Source: Neoscytalidium dimidiatum
Taxonomy: Eukaryota; Ascomycota; Dothideomycetes; Botryosphaeriales; Botryosphaeriaceae
Direction: 5' to 3'
DNA: 64,000 nt
NCBI GenBank assembly: GCA_037367355.1
Contig: CM074695.1
Location: 310,001-374,000, forward strand
Each line of letters begins with the position of its first letter. Positions within the stretch are counted from its first letter, which is position 1. The notes beneath the pieces were generated by a model. The model saw only the letters and a list, made by a program, of their open reading frames with translations, did no database searches and was not told the origin of the DNA. Shown here in pieces: positions 10,901-21,565 of this stretch. Made by a program: the position numbers and the translations under genes.

Positions 10901-13340
10901 ACTCTACCGGATCTTTGGACCGCAGAACTCGACAAATACCTTGCCGAGGAGCCAAAGCCCGAGCTTAAAAAGCTTCGAAGGTTGTTGAGTGAGGGAGAGA
11001 AGATTCCTTGGGCACTGCCTGGCCTTCCTGAGCTCAAGCGATATGTCGACCGTTGCAATGACTGGGTTGACAGAGCGACGGCATTCACTACTCGCAAACA
11101 GCAGCACAGACGCAAGACCGACCGACCATCGCGCAAGTCCACTACTAAGCAGCTTATGGAGCAGGAAGAGCGCGAGCGCGAGATCCGCAAGGTGGACACC
11201 CTAAAGAACCTCATCGCAGAAGCGGAAGACATATCCTTTGAGTGCACGGAGATCGGTGTACTGAAGGACCATATGGATAGTATTAAGGACTTCCAGAAGC
11301 GTGCACGTGTCGTCCTTGCGGACAGGAATATGCGGACCAATCCGACTCAGGAGCTCGATGATCTTCTTGAGCTCGGGCGAAGCTTCAATCTGGATATTCC
11401 GGAGGTTGAAGAGCTTGACAAATGGTTACAGCAGCTCAAGTGGTACGACGAGGTTCGCACGTACAGAGAGCGCGTTCATTCTCTTCAAGATATCACGGAG
11501 TTCATCAAACGCGGTCAGGAAATGGGCATCGCCGATACTGAAATGCACATGCTTTGGCTGAAAGACGAGAAATCAAAGGGCGAGGTCTGGGAGAAGACCG
11601 CCAAAGAAGTCATGGCTTCGGAAATGGTAAACTATCAGCAGCTAGATGCTCTATCAGGACAGGCGAAGCATCTGCCTGTCTCGCCCGAGACTCTAGAAAG
11701 GGTCGAGGCGATTCTCAAAAAGCAGCGCGATGCTCAAGATCAAATCAAGGCGCTCTACGACCGTAGCAAGGATCCGGATTTCAGGAAGCGACCTTTCTAC
11801 AAGGAAGTGCGCGAGGCTATGGAGGCGCTGAATGAACTCAACAGCAAGCCGCCGGGCACCATCGATCTCGAGAGGGAGCAGAAGAGGCACGAGGATTGGA
11901 TGCGTCGCGGCAAGAAGCTCTTCGGCAAGGCCAATGCCCCGTTGCACATCTTGCAGCAGCACATGGATATAGTGTGCGCCCGTAACGAAGCCTGCTTTAA
12001 CCTCGATGATCAGCCACGGATGCCCGTTGAGCCGGCTTCAAGAGAGCATACTCCTGCTTCTGGGGATGAAAATGGCGCTGGCTCGACACGCGATGTTTTC
12101 TGCATTTGTCGCAAGCCTGAGGCGGGCATGATGATCGAGTGTGAGCTCTGTCACGAATGGTACGTACTATCTATCCTTCCCCGCCATTATAGTCTAACTT
12201 GACTGTAGGTATCATGGCAAGTGTCTGAAGATTGCCCGCGGAAAGGTCAAGGAAGACGACAAGTATACCTGCCCCATTTGTGACTACCGAGTCAAGATCC
12301 CTCGCGATGCGACCCGACCTAAGCTTGAAGATCTCGAGGCATGGCAGGAAGAGATACCCAGCCTGCCCTTCCAACCAGAGGAAGAGGGTTGCCTCGCGAA
12401 GATCATCAACACCGCCAATGAGTTCCGCGCGTTCATTGCGAGCTACGTCAATCCACTTTTGTCGAGCCCGGATGAACTGACCACTCAACGCTTTTACCTT
12501 CGTAAGCTGGAAGGTGCAGATATCTTGCTGGCAGAGGAAACGAACTTCTTTCGACAGGAGCTTCACAAATGGGCCCCTGTTGCCCCAGAGCCGCCACCAA
12601 AGGTGGAAGTTTCTCTCTCTACTCGTAAACCGCGTCCAACAAAGCAACAGAAGATGATGGCACAGCTTGGAATTGACAATCCTGATGATCTTCCGCAGCA
12701 TCTGCGCACGAAGCAACACCATTTCAAGAGCAAAGATAAGGACAAGCGCAACAGCACCGGCAAGTCCTCTGGGTCGCAGCAAGAGTCGCATACGCCTCCC
12801 GGCCTTCCTCACGGCTACAGTGAGACACCCACCGGTATTTCCGGGCCCAGCGGTAGCGGGACAGGTGGGCAGCAACAACCGACTTTCTCCTATCCGTCCA
12901 ACATAGCCAATCCAATGACATCGACCTACGGCGGCGCATCCTCGCCACATCTCACCACGTCGTCGGGCACGATTGACCCCTCGATGTCCGCATTTGCGCC
13001 GCATGCTCGCGGTGCAGTTTCTCCGCCTTTCAATCCAGCATCACCGTCAACGGCTCCATCTAACATGGATCCTGCCATGTTCGGCAGCAGTGCTCCATTT
13101 GGGGGCGATGGCGCGCCCAGTCCCACGCGCAGTAATCTCTTTCAGAACAGCATGAGTAGTAGTCAGGGTGGTGGTGATGGCGAGAGGGATTTGTTCGCCG
13201 ATTTTACCACCAATGATGCAGACGGCGAGGGCATGGGTCCGCCACCCACAAGTCATGCCGAAGATGCGCTGAATCTCACGGTCAAGGACGGCGATGAGAA
13301 GGAGAAGGACGAGGATGCAAGCGAGTTTCTCCAGGACTAA
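7907..13340 (+). CDS. kdmB: KDM5/JARID1-type histone H3K4 demethylase
   Basis: A JmjC demethylase acting on H3K4me3/me2 in the nucleus. Exons are 7907-8353, 8442-8490, 8550-12159 and 12209-13340, giving 1745 residues. Domain order is as in KDM5/Lid2: JmjN ([15 protein letters not shown], completed by the RFHFRTRKQ mini-exon); ARID ([20 protein letters not shown], from about residue 180); and PHD1 near 480 ([19 protein letters not shown]). JmjC lies near 640-790, with iron ligands in [10 protein letters not shown] (H, E) and HAGFNHGFN (H). After it come a C5HC2 zinc finger (CSYCKCFAY) near 880, a PLU-1-like helical region, and PHD2 near 1350 ([26 protein letters not shown]), whose last intron splits EWY. 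The C-terminal 400 residues are low-complexity Ser/Pro/Gly. The 49-nt exon 2 is strongly supported because only it links JmjN and ARID in frame. Confidence 0.93.
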
Positions 13341-14190
13341 AAGGCCTACTCCAGGCCGCTTTCTTTACTCGGCTTTACGGCGTACACGGATAGGGACGGC
13401 AACGTCCGGGACAAGTGGACGGATGAGAAACAGATTCGTCTAGATGGAGACGCCTTGAGCGACTACCACCGGAAAAAGGGAGCTATGGATGGGCGAAATG
13501 AGTTACTGCGATCGTGTAAAATTCCCCTGATTACTTTTCTTCCTGGTTTCCTTCAAATGTCCTTCGACCCCATGGTCTTTCCTTTTCGTTCCCTTCTTTG
13601 TTCTGCATGCCTTTCTTCAATTTCTTCTGCTAAAGTTTCTTACGTTCATCTCAGCATTCCGCTCGGAGTGGCGGATGGGAGTAGTTATAGGGTGGGCGCT
13701 CATGGGTGGAAGAGGAATGCTGGAGGGTGGCTTCATCTCGTGCTATTCGAGGTATGGTTTTCGGGATTGATCGATGGCTTTTACTTGATTGATACGGACG
13801 GATTGTATGTTTAGCAGAGACGCGCGAATGGTTTAATGAAAAGAGATGAATTTACAACAGACCCCGAGGCATAAAACGTGACGATTGCGTACACAGCGCT
13901 CTTCGTCGGCCGGATCAATCGCGGCTACGGCGGGCTGTAGCGACCAATGTTTTGCTGCCGTTGAACTTCGCATGGCCGACTGCATGGAAAACTTCAAAGC
14001 GCAGCGCCAACCGCAACCATGATGAAAAGCAGAGGGCTCCGGCCCGCCAATTGCACCAGAATAGCGTTGCAGACCCCTTTGCGCGCTCCAAGACAGGTAT
14101 ACTTCCCACGCACGGTGGAAAATGCGCCCACGTCTCATGCGCACCCGCTGATCTTATCCGCCGCGTATCCAGTTCTCTACACACGTCTCG
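13341..14190. other. Intergenic: KDM5 3' UTR and OXA1 promoter
   Basis: No supported gene. An open frame at 13455-13814 begins just after the KDM5 stop and has no family features; it most likely lies in the 3' UTR. Confidence 0.5.
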
Positions 14191-15689
14191 TTGAAGCCTT
14201 CTCCCCTTCTGCGCGCCCGGAACCCTTCCTTGGGCCTTCGTGGCCCATTGGCCGCGTCCGCCTTCCGCACACCTCTCGTCCTCGGCTCTACCGCATCCGC
14301 ACTCCGCTTCGCCTCGACCTCGCCCGCCGCAGCAGCTACCACGACCTCGCCCATTCTCGACAGTTCAAAAGCCGCCGCTGCAGATGCCACCGCAACGACC
14401 TCTGCCCCTCTGGATGCCGCCTCTTCAACGAGCGTCGACGGCGTCACCGACGACTTCCTCGCCAACATCGCCAACATGCCGGAGCAGCTCGGCTACCTGA
14501 AAGCCATTGGCCTCGACTACGGCTGGGGTCCGACATCGTGCATCGAGTGGTTGCTCGAGCACACGCACATCATGCTGGGCATCCCGTGGTGGGCGTCCAT
14601 CATCGTGACGGCCGTGGCCATCCGCGCGTCGCTCTTCCCGCTGTTCGTCGCGACGTCGGACGTCACGGCGCGCCAGCTCGCCCTCAAGGAGGTCACGGAG
14701 CCGCTGAACCGGAAGATGAACGAGGCGCGGATTGCGGGCAACACGGACATGATGATGATGGCGCGCGCGGAGCTGATGGGCATCTACAAGCAGGCCGGCA
14801 TCAGCCCGTGGAAGGCGTTCTACGCGCCCGTGGCTCAGGCGGTTACTGGGTACTGCTCGTGGAAGCTGTTGAGGGCGATGGCAGCGTTGCCGGTGCCCGG
14901 GCTGGAGACGGGCGGGTTCCTGTGGCTGAAGGATTTGACGGTTGCGGACCCGTTTTATGTGCTGCCGCTCGCATTTGGCGCGTTGATCCATTTCGTGGCG
15001 AGGGTAAGTTCTAGTTCCGGCGCCCAGTTTCGGGAAGGGCATTTTAGTGTCTTTCTTGCTCAAGAGGGGGACTCTGTTGGCTAACTCGTCTTATTCTACT
15101 CTTACAGACTGGTGGTGAGACGGGCGCGATGAAGCAGCTCACCGGCCTGCAGAAGAAGTTCCTGCTCTACTTCATGCCCGCGCTGGCGGTAATTTTCACC
15201 ATCGCGCAGCCCGCGACCGTGCAGCTTTCCTTCTTCACGGCCTCGACCCTCGGCATGCTGCAGGCGCGCATCCTCAAGAACCCGATCGTGCGCGAGTGGC
15301 TCGACCTCGCTCCCCTCGTCAACCCGTCCGGCCCTAATCCCGTCGACCCCAATACTATCAACGTGAAAGCGAGAGTGACACCCATTACTGGCCAGTTCAA
15401 GTACGAGGCGCCGACAGTACAGTCTAGCATTCGCGATGCGGGCGGGATAAATGCGAAGACGGTGCAGGAGAAGAGCCCGCTGGAGAAGCTCAAGAGCTCG
15501 TACATCGAGACGAGGAAGGAATTGAAGGACTTTAAGGATGGCATTTTGAAGAGAGCGGGCTTGTACCAAGAGAATACGGGGATTAGGAGGGAGTCGAAGC
15601 AGTTTTTGAAGAGGGCGGAGGAGTATGAGAAGAGGAGGCAGCTGGAGCAGGAGAAGGAACGTGAGTTGAAGAGGAATAGAAGAAGGTAA
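14191..15689 (+). CDS. OXA1: OXA1, mitochondrial inner-membrane insertase
   Basis: Inserts mitochondrially made and some imported proteins into the inner membrane. Exon 1 is 14191-15003, exon 2 is 15108-15689, and the 104-bp intron has GTAAGT and TTACAG borders; the product is 464 residues. The N-terminus is rich in Arg/Ser/Ala (MKPSPLLRARNPSLGL...), fitting a mitochondrial targeting peptide. The YidC/Oxa1 core follows: EWLLEHTHIMLGIPWWASII, then ASLFPLFV, the coiled loop QLALKEVTEPLNRKMNEAR, and MMARAELMGIYKQAGISPWK. Later transmembrane segments are around YVLPLAFGALIHFVAR and LLYFMPALAVIFTIAQPATVQLSF. The C-terminal tail is long, basic and predicted coiled (EKRRQLEQEKERELKRNRRR), as expected for the ribosome-binding tail of Oxa1. 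Confidence 0.92.
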
Positions 15690-16128
15690 ATATATTAGTC
15701 TTGTGCAGACGCTTTCTTCAGAAAATGGGTTTGAGAAAAGAAAGGAGCCTTTGAGACTTTGAAAAGAACAGGTTTACTAGGGTGTGCATATACGTTTTGT
15801 ATTAGGATGCCATTGCTACATATCCTCTTTGTAAGATACTAGGTGTGATTTGGGACGCATACAGGGTCATTCTCACTCCTCAGACGGTATAGATCGCAGC
15901 GATGTGAGATTTGAATGATTGATGGTGATCAGGCTTCGCGGGATTGGTCAATATGCGGAGAGGCTCTGTGGAGCATGTATATCTCCGCGCTATCGCCGGC
16001 GTCAGATAATTTCTTGAGCTTGCCCCTCCACACCTCCCCCCACGCTCTCCACAGTTCGAGTACTTACTCCCTTTTTCACAAATTCGTTGAAGCCAATTCC
16101 TCCACTCGGGCCTCTACGTATAGCCAGC
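15690..16128. other. Intergenic OXA1-URA4
   Basis: 440 bp separating two co-oriented genes. Nothing beyond the expected OXA1 3' end and URA4 promoter is visible. Confidence 0.4.
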
Positions 16129-17310
16129 ATGCCTCTCGACAAGTTCGATGGCCTGGAGCTGCCCGCTGCGGCGGACATGCACGTCCACCTGCGCGACGGC
16201 GCGATGATGGAGACGGTCACGCCCACCATCCGCCAAGGCGGTGTGAACACAGTCTACGTCATGGTACAGGACACCCTGAGCACCAATTCACGTTACTTGC
16301 CTTTCTTTCAGCCAGACTTTTGAATTAACCTCGAGAGTTCCGCCCGATAGCCCAATCTCGTGCCCCCGATCACCACCGTCGAGGCCGCCCTCGCCTACCG
16401 CGCCCGCCTGCAGGCCCTCGCCCCGGACGTCACGTTCCTCATGTCGCTGTACCTGCACCCGTCCATCACGCCGGAGACGATCGTCGCGGCCAAACAGGCC
16501 GGCATCACGGGTGTGAAGTCGTACCCGGCCGGCGTGACGACCAACTCGGCCGCCGGCGTCGTCGACTACGCGGCCTTCTACCCGGTCTTCGCCGAGATGG
16601 AGCGCCAGGACCTGCTGCTCAACCTGCACGGCGAGCTGCCGCCCTCGGCCGCGGGCGAGCACGACGACGACGCCGTCACCGTCCTGAACGCCGAGGAGCG
16701 CTTCCTCCCGACGCTGAAGGAGCTGCACGCCCGCTTCCCGAGGCTCCGCATCGTCCTCGAGCACTGCACCAGCAAGGCGGCGGTCGAGGCCGTCAGGAGC
16801 TGCGGCGACAGCGTCGCCGCGACCATCACCGCCCACCACTTGTACCTCACGGTCGACGACGTCGTCGGCAACGCGTTCCACTTCTGCAAGCCCGTCGCGA
16901 AGATGCCGGCGGACCGGATCGCGCTGCTGCAGGCGGCGGTCCGGGGCGAGGGCAAGTTCTTCTTCGGCACGGACTCGGCGCCGCATCCGGTGCAGAAGAA
17001 GGTGGGCGAGGGCCCCGCCGCGGCGGGCGTGTTTACGCAGCCGTACGCGGTGCAGTTGGTGTTGGATGCGTTGGAGGGGGCGGTGGCGAAGGGGTGGTTG
17101 AGGGAGGGGGATATCAAGGCGGAGGCGGTGGAGGGGTTTTTGAGTACGTTTGGGAGGAGGTTTTACAAGGTGGGTGATGAGAGGGGGGAGATGATTGTGT
17201 TGAAGAGGAAAGGGGAGAAGGTTGTGGATACTGTGAAGCATGAGAAGGGGGAGGTGGAGGTCGTGCCGTTTAGGAGAGGGCAGGAGACGTGGAGTGTGGA
17301 GTGGAAGTAA
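16129..17310 (+). CDS. URA4: Dihydroorotase (pyrimidine synthesis)
   Basis: Converts carbamoyl aspartate to dihydroorotate, step three of UMP synthesis. Exon 1 is 16129-16263 and exon 2 is 16351-17310, joined across an 87-bp intron so that VYVM continues into PNLVPPITT; the product is 364 residues. Metal and catalytic motifs of the class II (PyrC-type) enzyme are present. DMHVHLRDG gives the HxH pair, GVKSYPAG the carboxylated lysine, and LNLHGE and LEHCTS the further histidines, while FFGTDSAPH gives the catalytic Asp. I chose the ATG at 16129 (MPLDKFDGLEL); upstream in-frame codons lack an ATG. The 3' third is notably G-rich on this strand. Confidence 0.93.
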
Positions 17311-17799
17311 ATGATGGTGGGGAAGAATGTGGAGTTGAGGTGTTGGGTGAAGATAAAAAAAAAAGATGCTAGTTATGGTGTAGACAGGCATTGGCAAACA
17401 ACTGTTGGTGATTTCCCTATTGCAGACTAAGTGAAGATACTTTTTTTTAATTACCTTTGCTGATAATACACGAATATGATCTAAGCGTGACAGTTAATTC
17501 TTGCAGCATTCTGGAAGATGGATGTAGTGAGCATAAGCAACAGCCGAAAACGCGGTCCATTACTTTTTTAGGTTAAGCATTTCGCTTACGTCGCGCGCTT
17601 ATGAAGATCATTCATAGATTTCCTGATGCAATGTCATCCTGCTTCACACTTTCGATGAGGCGATGGAAATGGAAGGATAGGCCGTCTCCATGCGGGTAGG
17701 GAGGAGCTCTCACTCGCTTATACCGCTCGAGCATAGTGACGTCACGATGCGGTGTCTTGAAAACGTTCATCACGATTATCCGATAATCTGTTTTGCAGG
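17311..17799. other. Intergenic, start of accessory DNA
   Basis: No gene seen. Base composition falls toward AT with homopolymer runs (A10 near 17354, T8 near 17442). It separates the housekeeping block from repeat-rich DNA. Confidence 0.4.
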
Positions 17800-18033
17800 A
17801 TTTATATTTCGGGCGATACTCTTATGGTGGATGAACTCAAGGAGATTCCGGAGAGGTATAAGGGCCAGAATATTGACCTGATGCTCGTCCATCTCGGTGG
17901 CACCACCATCCCGGGGCCGAAAGTGCCGCTGTTAATGGTGACGATGGATACGGAGCAGGATTCTAAACTATTAAGGTTAATCGATCCGAATCTGATGACT
18001 CTGATATATTATAAGTATTATGATATTAGTTAA
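17800..18033 (+). pseudogene. Relic of a metallo-beta-lactamase-fold hydrolase gene
   Basis: The frame reads IYISGDTLMVDELKEIPERY and then IDLMLVHLGGTTIPGPKVPL and LLMVTMDTEQ. This is characteristic of fungal UlaG-like metallo-beta-lactamase-fold proteins (YISGDT plus the LMLxHLGGTTIPGP block). A splice acceptor TTTTGCAG lies immediately upstream at 17791-17798, so this is an internal exon whose upstream exons are not found. Where relatives continue with an IPIHxDDYDVF segment carrying a metal-binding His, the frame becomes LIYYKYYDIS and stops. The DNA from there to about 18170 is AT-rich, as expected after RIP. I read it as a truncated, decayed gene. Confidence 0.6.
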
Positions 18034-18265
18034 TAATTACTTAGTAGCGTAAATACTAAATTTTCCCTAATAGCAACTACAATATCTTCTTATTCCTACT
18101 TTTAGATTTTAGAAAAGTCGTTAATAAAGTAGAGTTAAGTAATACACATTAATGCGTATGCAGCTACAAAAACGACGCTGAGTTCCCGGCTTGTTCCTGA
18201 TCCGTACGCACCGAGTTCCCGTGCCCCGAGATTCCCGTGCGGGATTCTTGCCCGTGCGGTGTGAC

Positions 18266-18497
18266 CTGGTCCTTGCGGCGCTTCTTCCTGTACGGACCTT
18301 CAGCCCTTGGGGTTAAGTGGCCCGTGTGCCCTGGGGTTCCAGACGCCGAGGCGGCCACGACAGCGGCTAATTATAAGGTCGAGTGTTCTCCGAGGATGAA
18401 ATGGAATAACTGAGATTGGGGCTATGAACCTTCCAGCCCACGCACAAAGAAGGCCCGCAGGGGATTCGGAAGGACAGACGGACCGCCCGAAAGACGA
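18266..18497. repeat. GC-rich dispersed repeat, copy A
   Basis: Two short modules match copy B at 29374-29535. Module 1 (18266-18340, read on the minus strand) runs from GGAACCCCAGGGCACACGGG through CCCCAAGGGCTGA to AAGAAGCGCCGCAAGGACC. Module 2 (18453-18497, plus strand) is GCCCGCAGGGGATTCGGAAG followed by ACAGACGGACCGC. In copy B both modules are on one strand, so here one is inverted. I do not know the family. Confidence 0.55.
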
Positions 18498-20289
18498 GTC
18501 CGAGAGCCTGCAGGGGACAACGGCCACAGGGAAGGAAACCCCAGGACACCTTCCAGGAAGCCGGCACAAAGCGCTGCCCGGATGGGATAGTCTAAGCGAG
18601 CATGATACTCCCGTGGGCAGCGGTCAAAAGAATATGTGCTGTGTCTGCTAACATCGCTGCCATAAGTTATGTTCTGACCGTTGCATGAGATCCTTGCCTT
18701 TGGGTGCCTCGCCTCAGCCTACGTACTCCTCCCCGTCAGCCCGCCCTGCACGCTCCCAAAAATGTATTGTGCTACCTAATAGAATTTTGAATACGGCACT
18801 ACTTTGTTCTTATATGACCCTCTGCTTACCGCTAAGTAGGCTTCGCGCTACGCGTAGATAGACCTAGTTAGAGTCAGTTCGCACGAAGCATGCCGGCCGT
18901 TGCCAGGGAGTCCATAAGGTAGGAGCGGGCCCTGAGAACGTGCAAGTGGACCTAGCCGTGTGCGGAGCTTGGAAGGCGGTTCGCGCGCGGCAAACCAAGC
19001 CGTTACCAGCAGCGCCACAGAGGCAGTTCGCTTGCACGTTATGGACGGGTCAAGCCGCCTGGACTTCGCGGGACTTGGTGGGCATCGAAGCTGGCATGGA
19101 TGTGGTGGTGGTAGGTGGTGTCGACGGTAGCGAGCGAACGATAAGGGGTAATCGTCCACCAAGGGGTAATTACAGGTTGGTGGTCCACCCCCAACTAGCG
19201 ACTCCCAAGCTGATGCGGCGTAATAGCGCACAATCTCTCGAGCAAATCCGCTCTTGGCAGTGGTGGTGGCTGAGCAGGCCATCGCGGCGGTCACATGGGC
19301 ATGCAAGTGATCGAGCTGGGCGACGGTCGGAGGCGCGGTGATGGGGCCGTTCGAAGTGACTGGCAAGGTGCACTCAGCTGGCGCGAGACATCTCGCGTGG
19401 CTCCGTCGGCACCAGCTAGCTCGCAGGCGACCGAGAACGATGCGAACGACCATGCCTGACACCAGCCGATGTTATCCGGAGAGATTCTGAGCAAAGGCTA
19501 CTTGTACAGTATCGACACCGCAGGATAAATTTCTACAAGTGAACTCTGGCGGAGGGGGGAGTTTCGAAAGGGCCACTGCTAAGCGCCGGGCAGGCGTTTA
19601 CATCTTCCATGCGCAGCTATTCCAATGAGCGTCGGCAGGGCCTGGTGATCGGGGCGTAGCCTTCCATTAACTAGGGTCCAAGCGCCTTGCTTACGTCACC
19701 CGGCGCTTCCATGAAACAATTCCCACCTCGCCTCTGCTTTCCTCGCCGCAATCTTGTCTCAACGTGCATCGACTCTTCCACTGCCTAGCTCCAAATTGAT
19801 TGACAAACCAAAAGTGCCACGCCGTTGGTTCACGCCGTCTACATCACATTTTCCGCTAATCTCTTCAAACCCCCGCTCTCGGTCGCCTTCACATGCGCCG
19901 TTGCTGTGCCGCAGGTCCTGAAAATATCGATACTCAGCCTAAGCCCACGTCACCGACTCTGGCAACCTGAGCACGTTGCACATGCACCAAAGCTAGAGGT
20001 TCTCTGTACTTTAAACTTGTTTTACTGCCACATCCTCTCTTCCCTGGCTCGACTTGCCATTCCAACAGGAACCGGACGCGTGTACACTTTCAGCCGAAGA
20101 TTGAGGCCTGTGCCCAAGGATCCATTGCATCGGGCATTTCGATCACCCTTCTTACGAGCAATCAGAGTTTCAGAGACTCATTCTCAACGAGCGCCTGTGG
20201 TCCATGAAATCGGGAAGGTTTGTAATTCTTCTTGATAAGTGCTCACAGTCACTAAGCAAAACAGTTTCGAACAAAATCATACGTAGAGA
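18498..20289. other. Accessory intergenic DNA
   Basis: 1.8 kb without a recognisable gene. A 204-codon reverse frame at 18848-19462 and a plus frame at 19825-20235 have no domain or family features and are not annotated. The last few hundred bases should contain the promoter and 5' leader of the APH-type gene. Confidence 0.4.
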
Positions 20290-21342
20290 ATGCCATTATT
20301 GTTTTCTATTACATCTATCAGCGTGAAGCTCTGGAGGAGCAAGCATACGATATCCTTCCGCTCATCTAGAACACTTTCAATACTCTGCCGTGGTAAGAAT
20401 TATCCGGTACCTATTCGAGTTATCAATTAAGCTATTATAGGCGAGAGAATTAGTCACGAGGAGCTTTTCAAATATACGAATGGACGCTTCTTGGTCAGGG
20501 AGAAGGAATCATGCGACCAAAGATACCTGAAATTCGACTTGGACCAGCTCTGCGCTGTAGCCGCCTCTGCCGGAAGTAGTAAATCGCCCATCCACACGAT
20601 TGAGAAAATGGAAGGCGGCTTCAGTAAGGCATTACTTATGCGCAAAGAAGATGGAACGGAGGTCGTTGCTAAACTCCCCTTCTCTATTGCTGGGCCCCCC
20701 AAGTATCTGACCGCATCCGAAGCAGCCGTTCTGCAATACTGTGCGTCCTCCCTATTTCAGAACGAAAAGCTTGCAACTGATAAATTCGCCAATAGTGCAT
20801 GACCATACCACAGTCCCAGTCCCCAAAGTCCTGGCATGGAACGCCGACTCTTCGAACCCAGTAGGTGCCGAATACATCATAATGGAGAAGGCTATCGGCT
20901 GTCAACTAGTCAAGAAATGGGAAGAGATGGAAGATTTGGATCATTTTGAATTTATTAAAAGCCTATGCGCGGTTGAAGCTAATCTCGCGGCGATTACTTT
21001 CCCCGCGAATGGAAGTCTCTACCTCCGTGAGTCAATGGGGGCTGGCGATAAGTACGAACCTCTAGCGCCCGAGATGGACCCCTCTGGCCGTTTTTGCATC
21101 GGGCCGTCTTGCGAGCGGTCATGGTTCGGCAAGGACGAGGCGGAATCTATACAGGCTCGCTTTAACCGGGGGCCATGTAAGTAATTTCAGGCCAACAAGT
21201 AATTTCAGGCCAACTCCTTCTAACTAATAACGTTACCTTATTAGGGCCTACTCTACCTGCTTTTGGAGTTGCACTTGCCGAACGTGAGATTGCACGTATC
21301 GAACAGAATCCCAAAGTCGTGCCCTACGGGCCACCACGAGGC

Positions 21343-21347
21343 TCTAC
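21343..21347. repeat. Target-site duplication TCTAC (left)
   Basis: TCTAC directly precedes the left LTR and recurs directly after the right LTR at 26993-26997. It is the 5-bp duplication expected for LTR retrotransposons. Confidence 0.9.
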
Positions 21348-21555
21348 TATTGAACTGGTTAGTTGATGGGGTGCTGTATTGAGCAGTAATGATCAGTAGA
21401 ATGAATAAATTGGCATGCTGGTAAAAAACACCGAATGAGGGTGATTATATACATTCAGTATACGCTAATAAGTAAGCGAAATTAGTAGCGGAATTAAGTG
21501 TGAAAGGAACGTGCTATAATGGAAAAAACAATAACTGTAATACTAGTGTTTGACA
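21348..21555 (-). repeat. Copia LTR (3' LTR in element orientation)
   Basis: 208 bp, from TATTGAACTGG to GTTTGACA as written on the plus strand. It matches the copy at 26785-26992 except for about 13 transitions. Confidence 0.9.
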
Positions 21556-21565
21556 CACCCCCTTC
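21556..21565 (-). other. Polypurine tract of the copia element
   Basis: On the element strand GAAGGGGGTG abuts the LTR start TGTCAAAC. This is the expected site and composition for the plus-strand primer. Confidence 0.6.

Noticed and set aside
13455..13814. 119-codon plus frame after the KDM5 gene
   Set aside because: It begins 115 bp after the KDM5 stop codon and looks like UTR; no family resemblance.
16288..17397. 369-codon open frame on the minus strand
   Set aside because: Antisense of URA4; the high GC content keeps it open. It has no family features.
18848..19462. 204-codon minus-strand frame
   Set aside because: The composition is irregular, there is no recognisable motif, and it lies among repeats.
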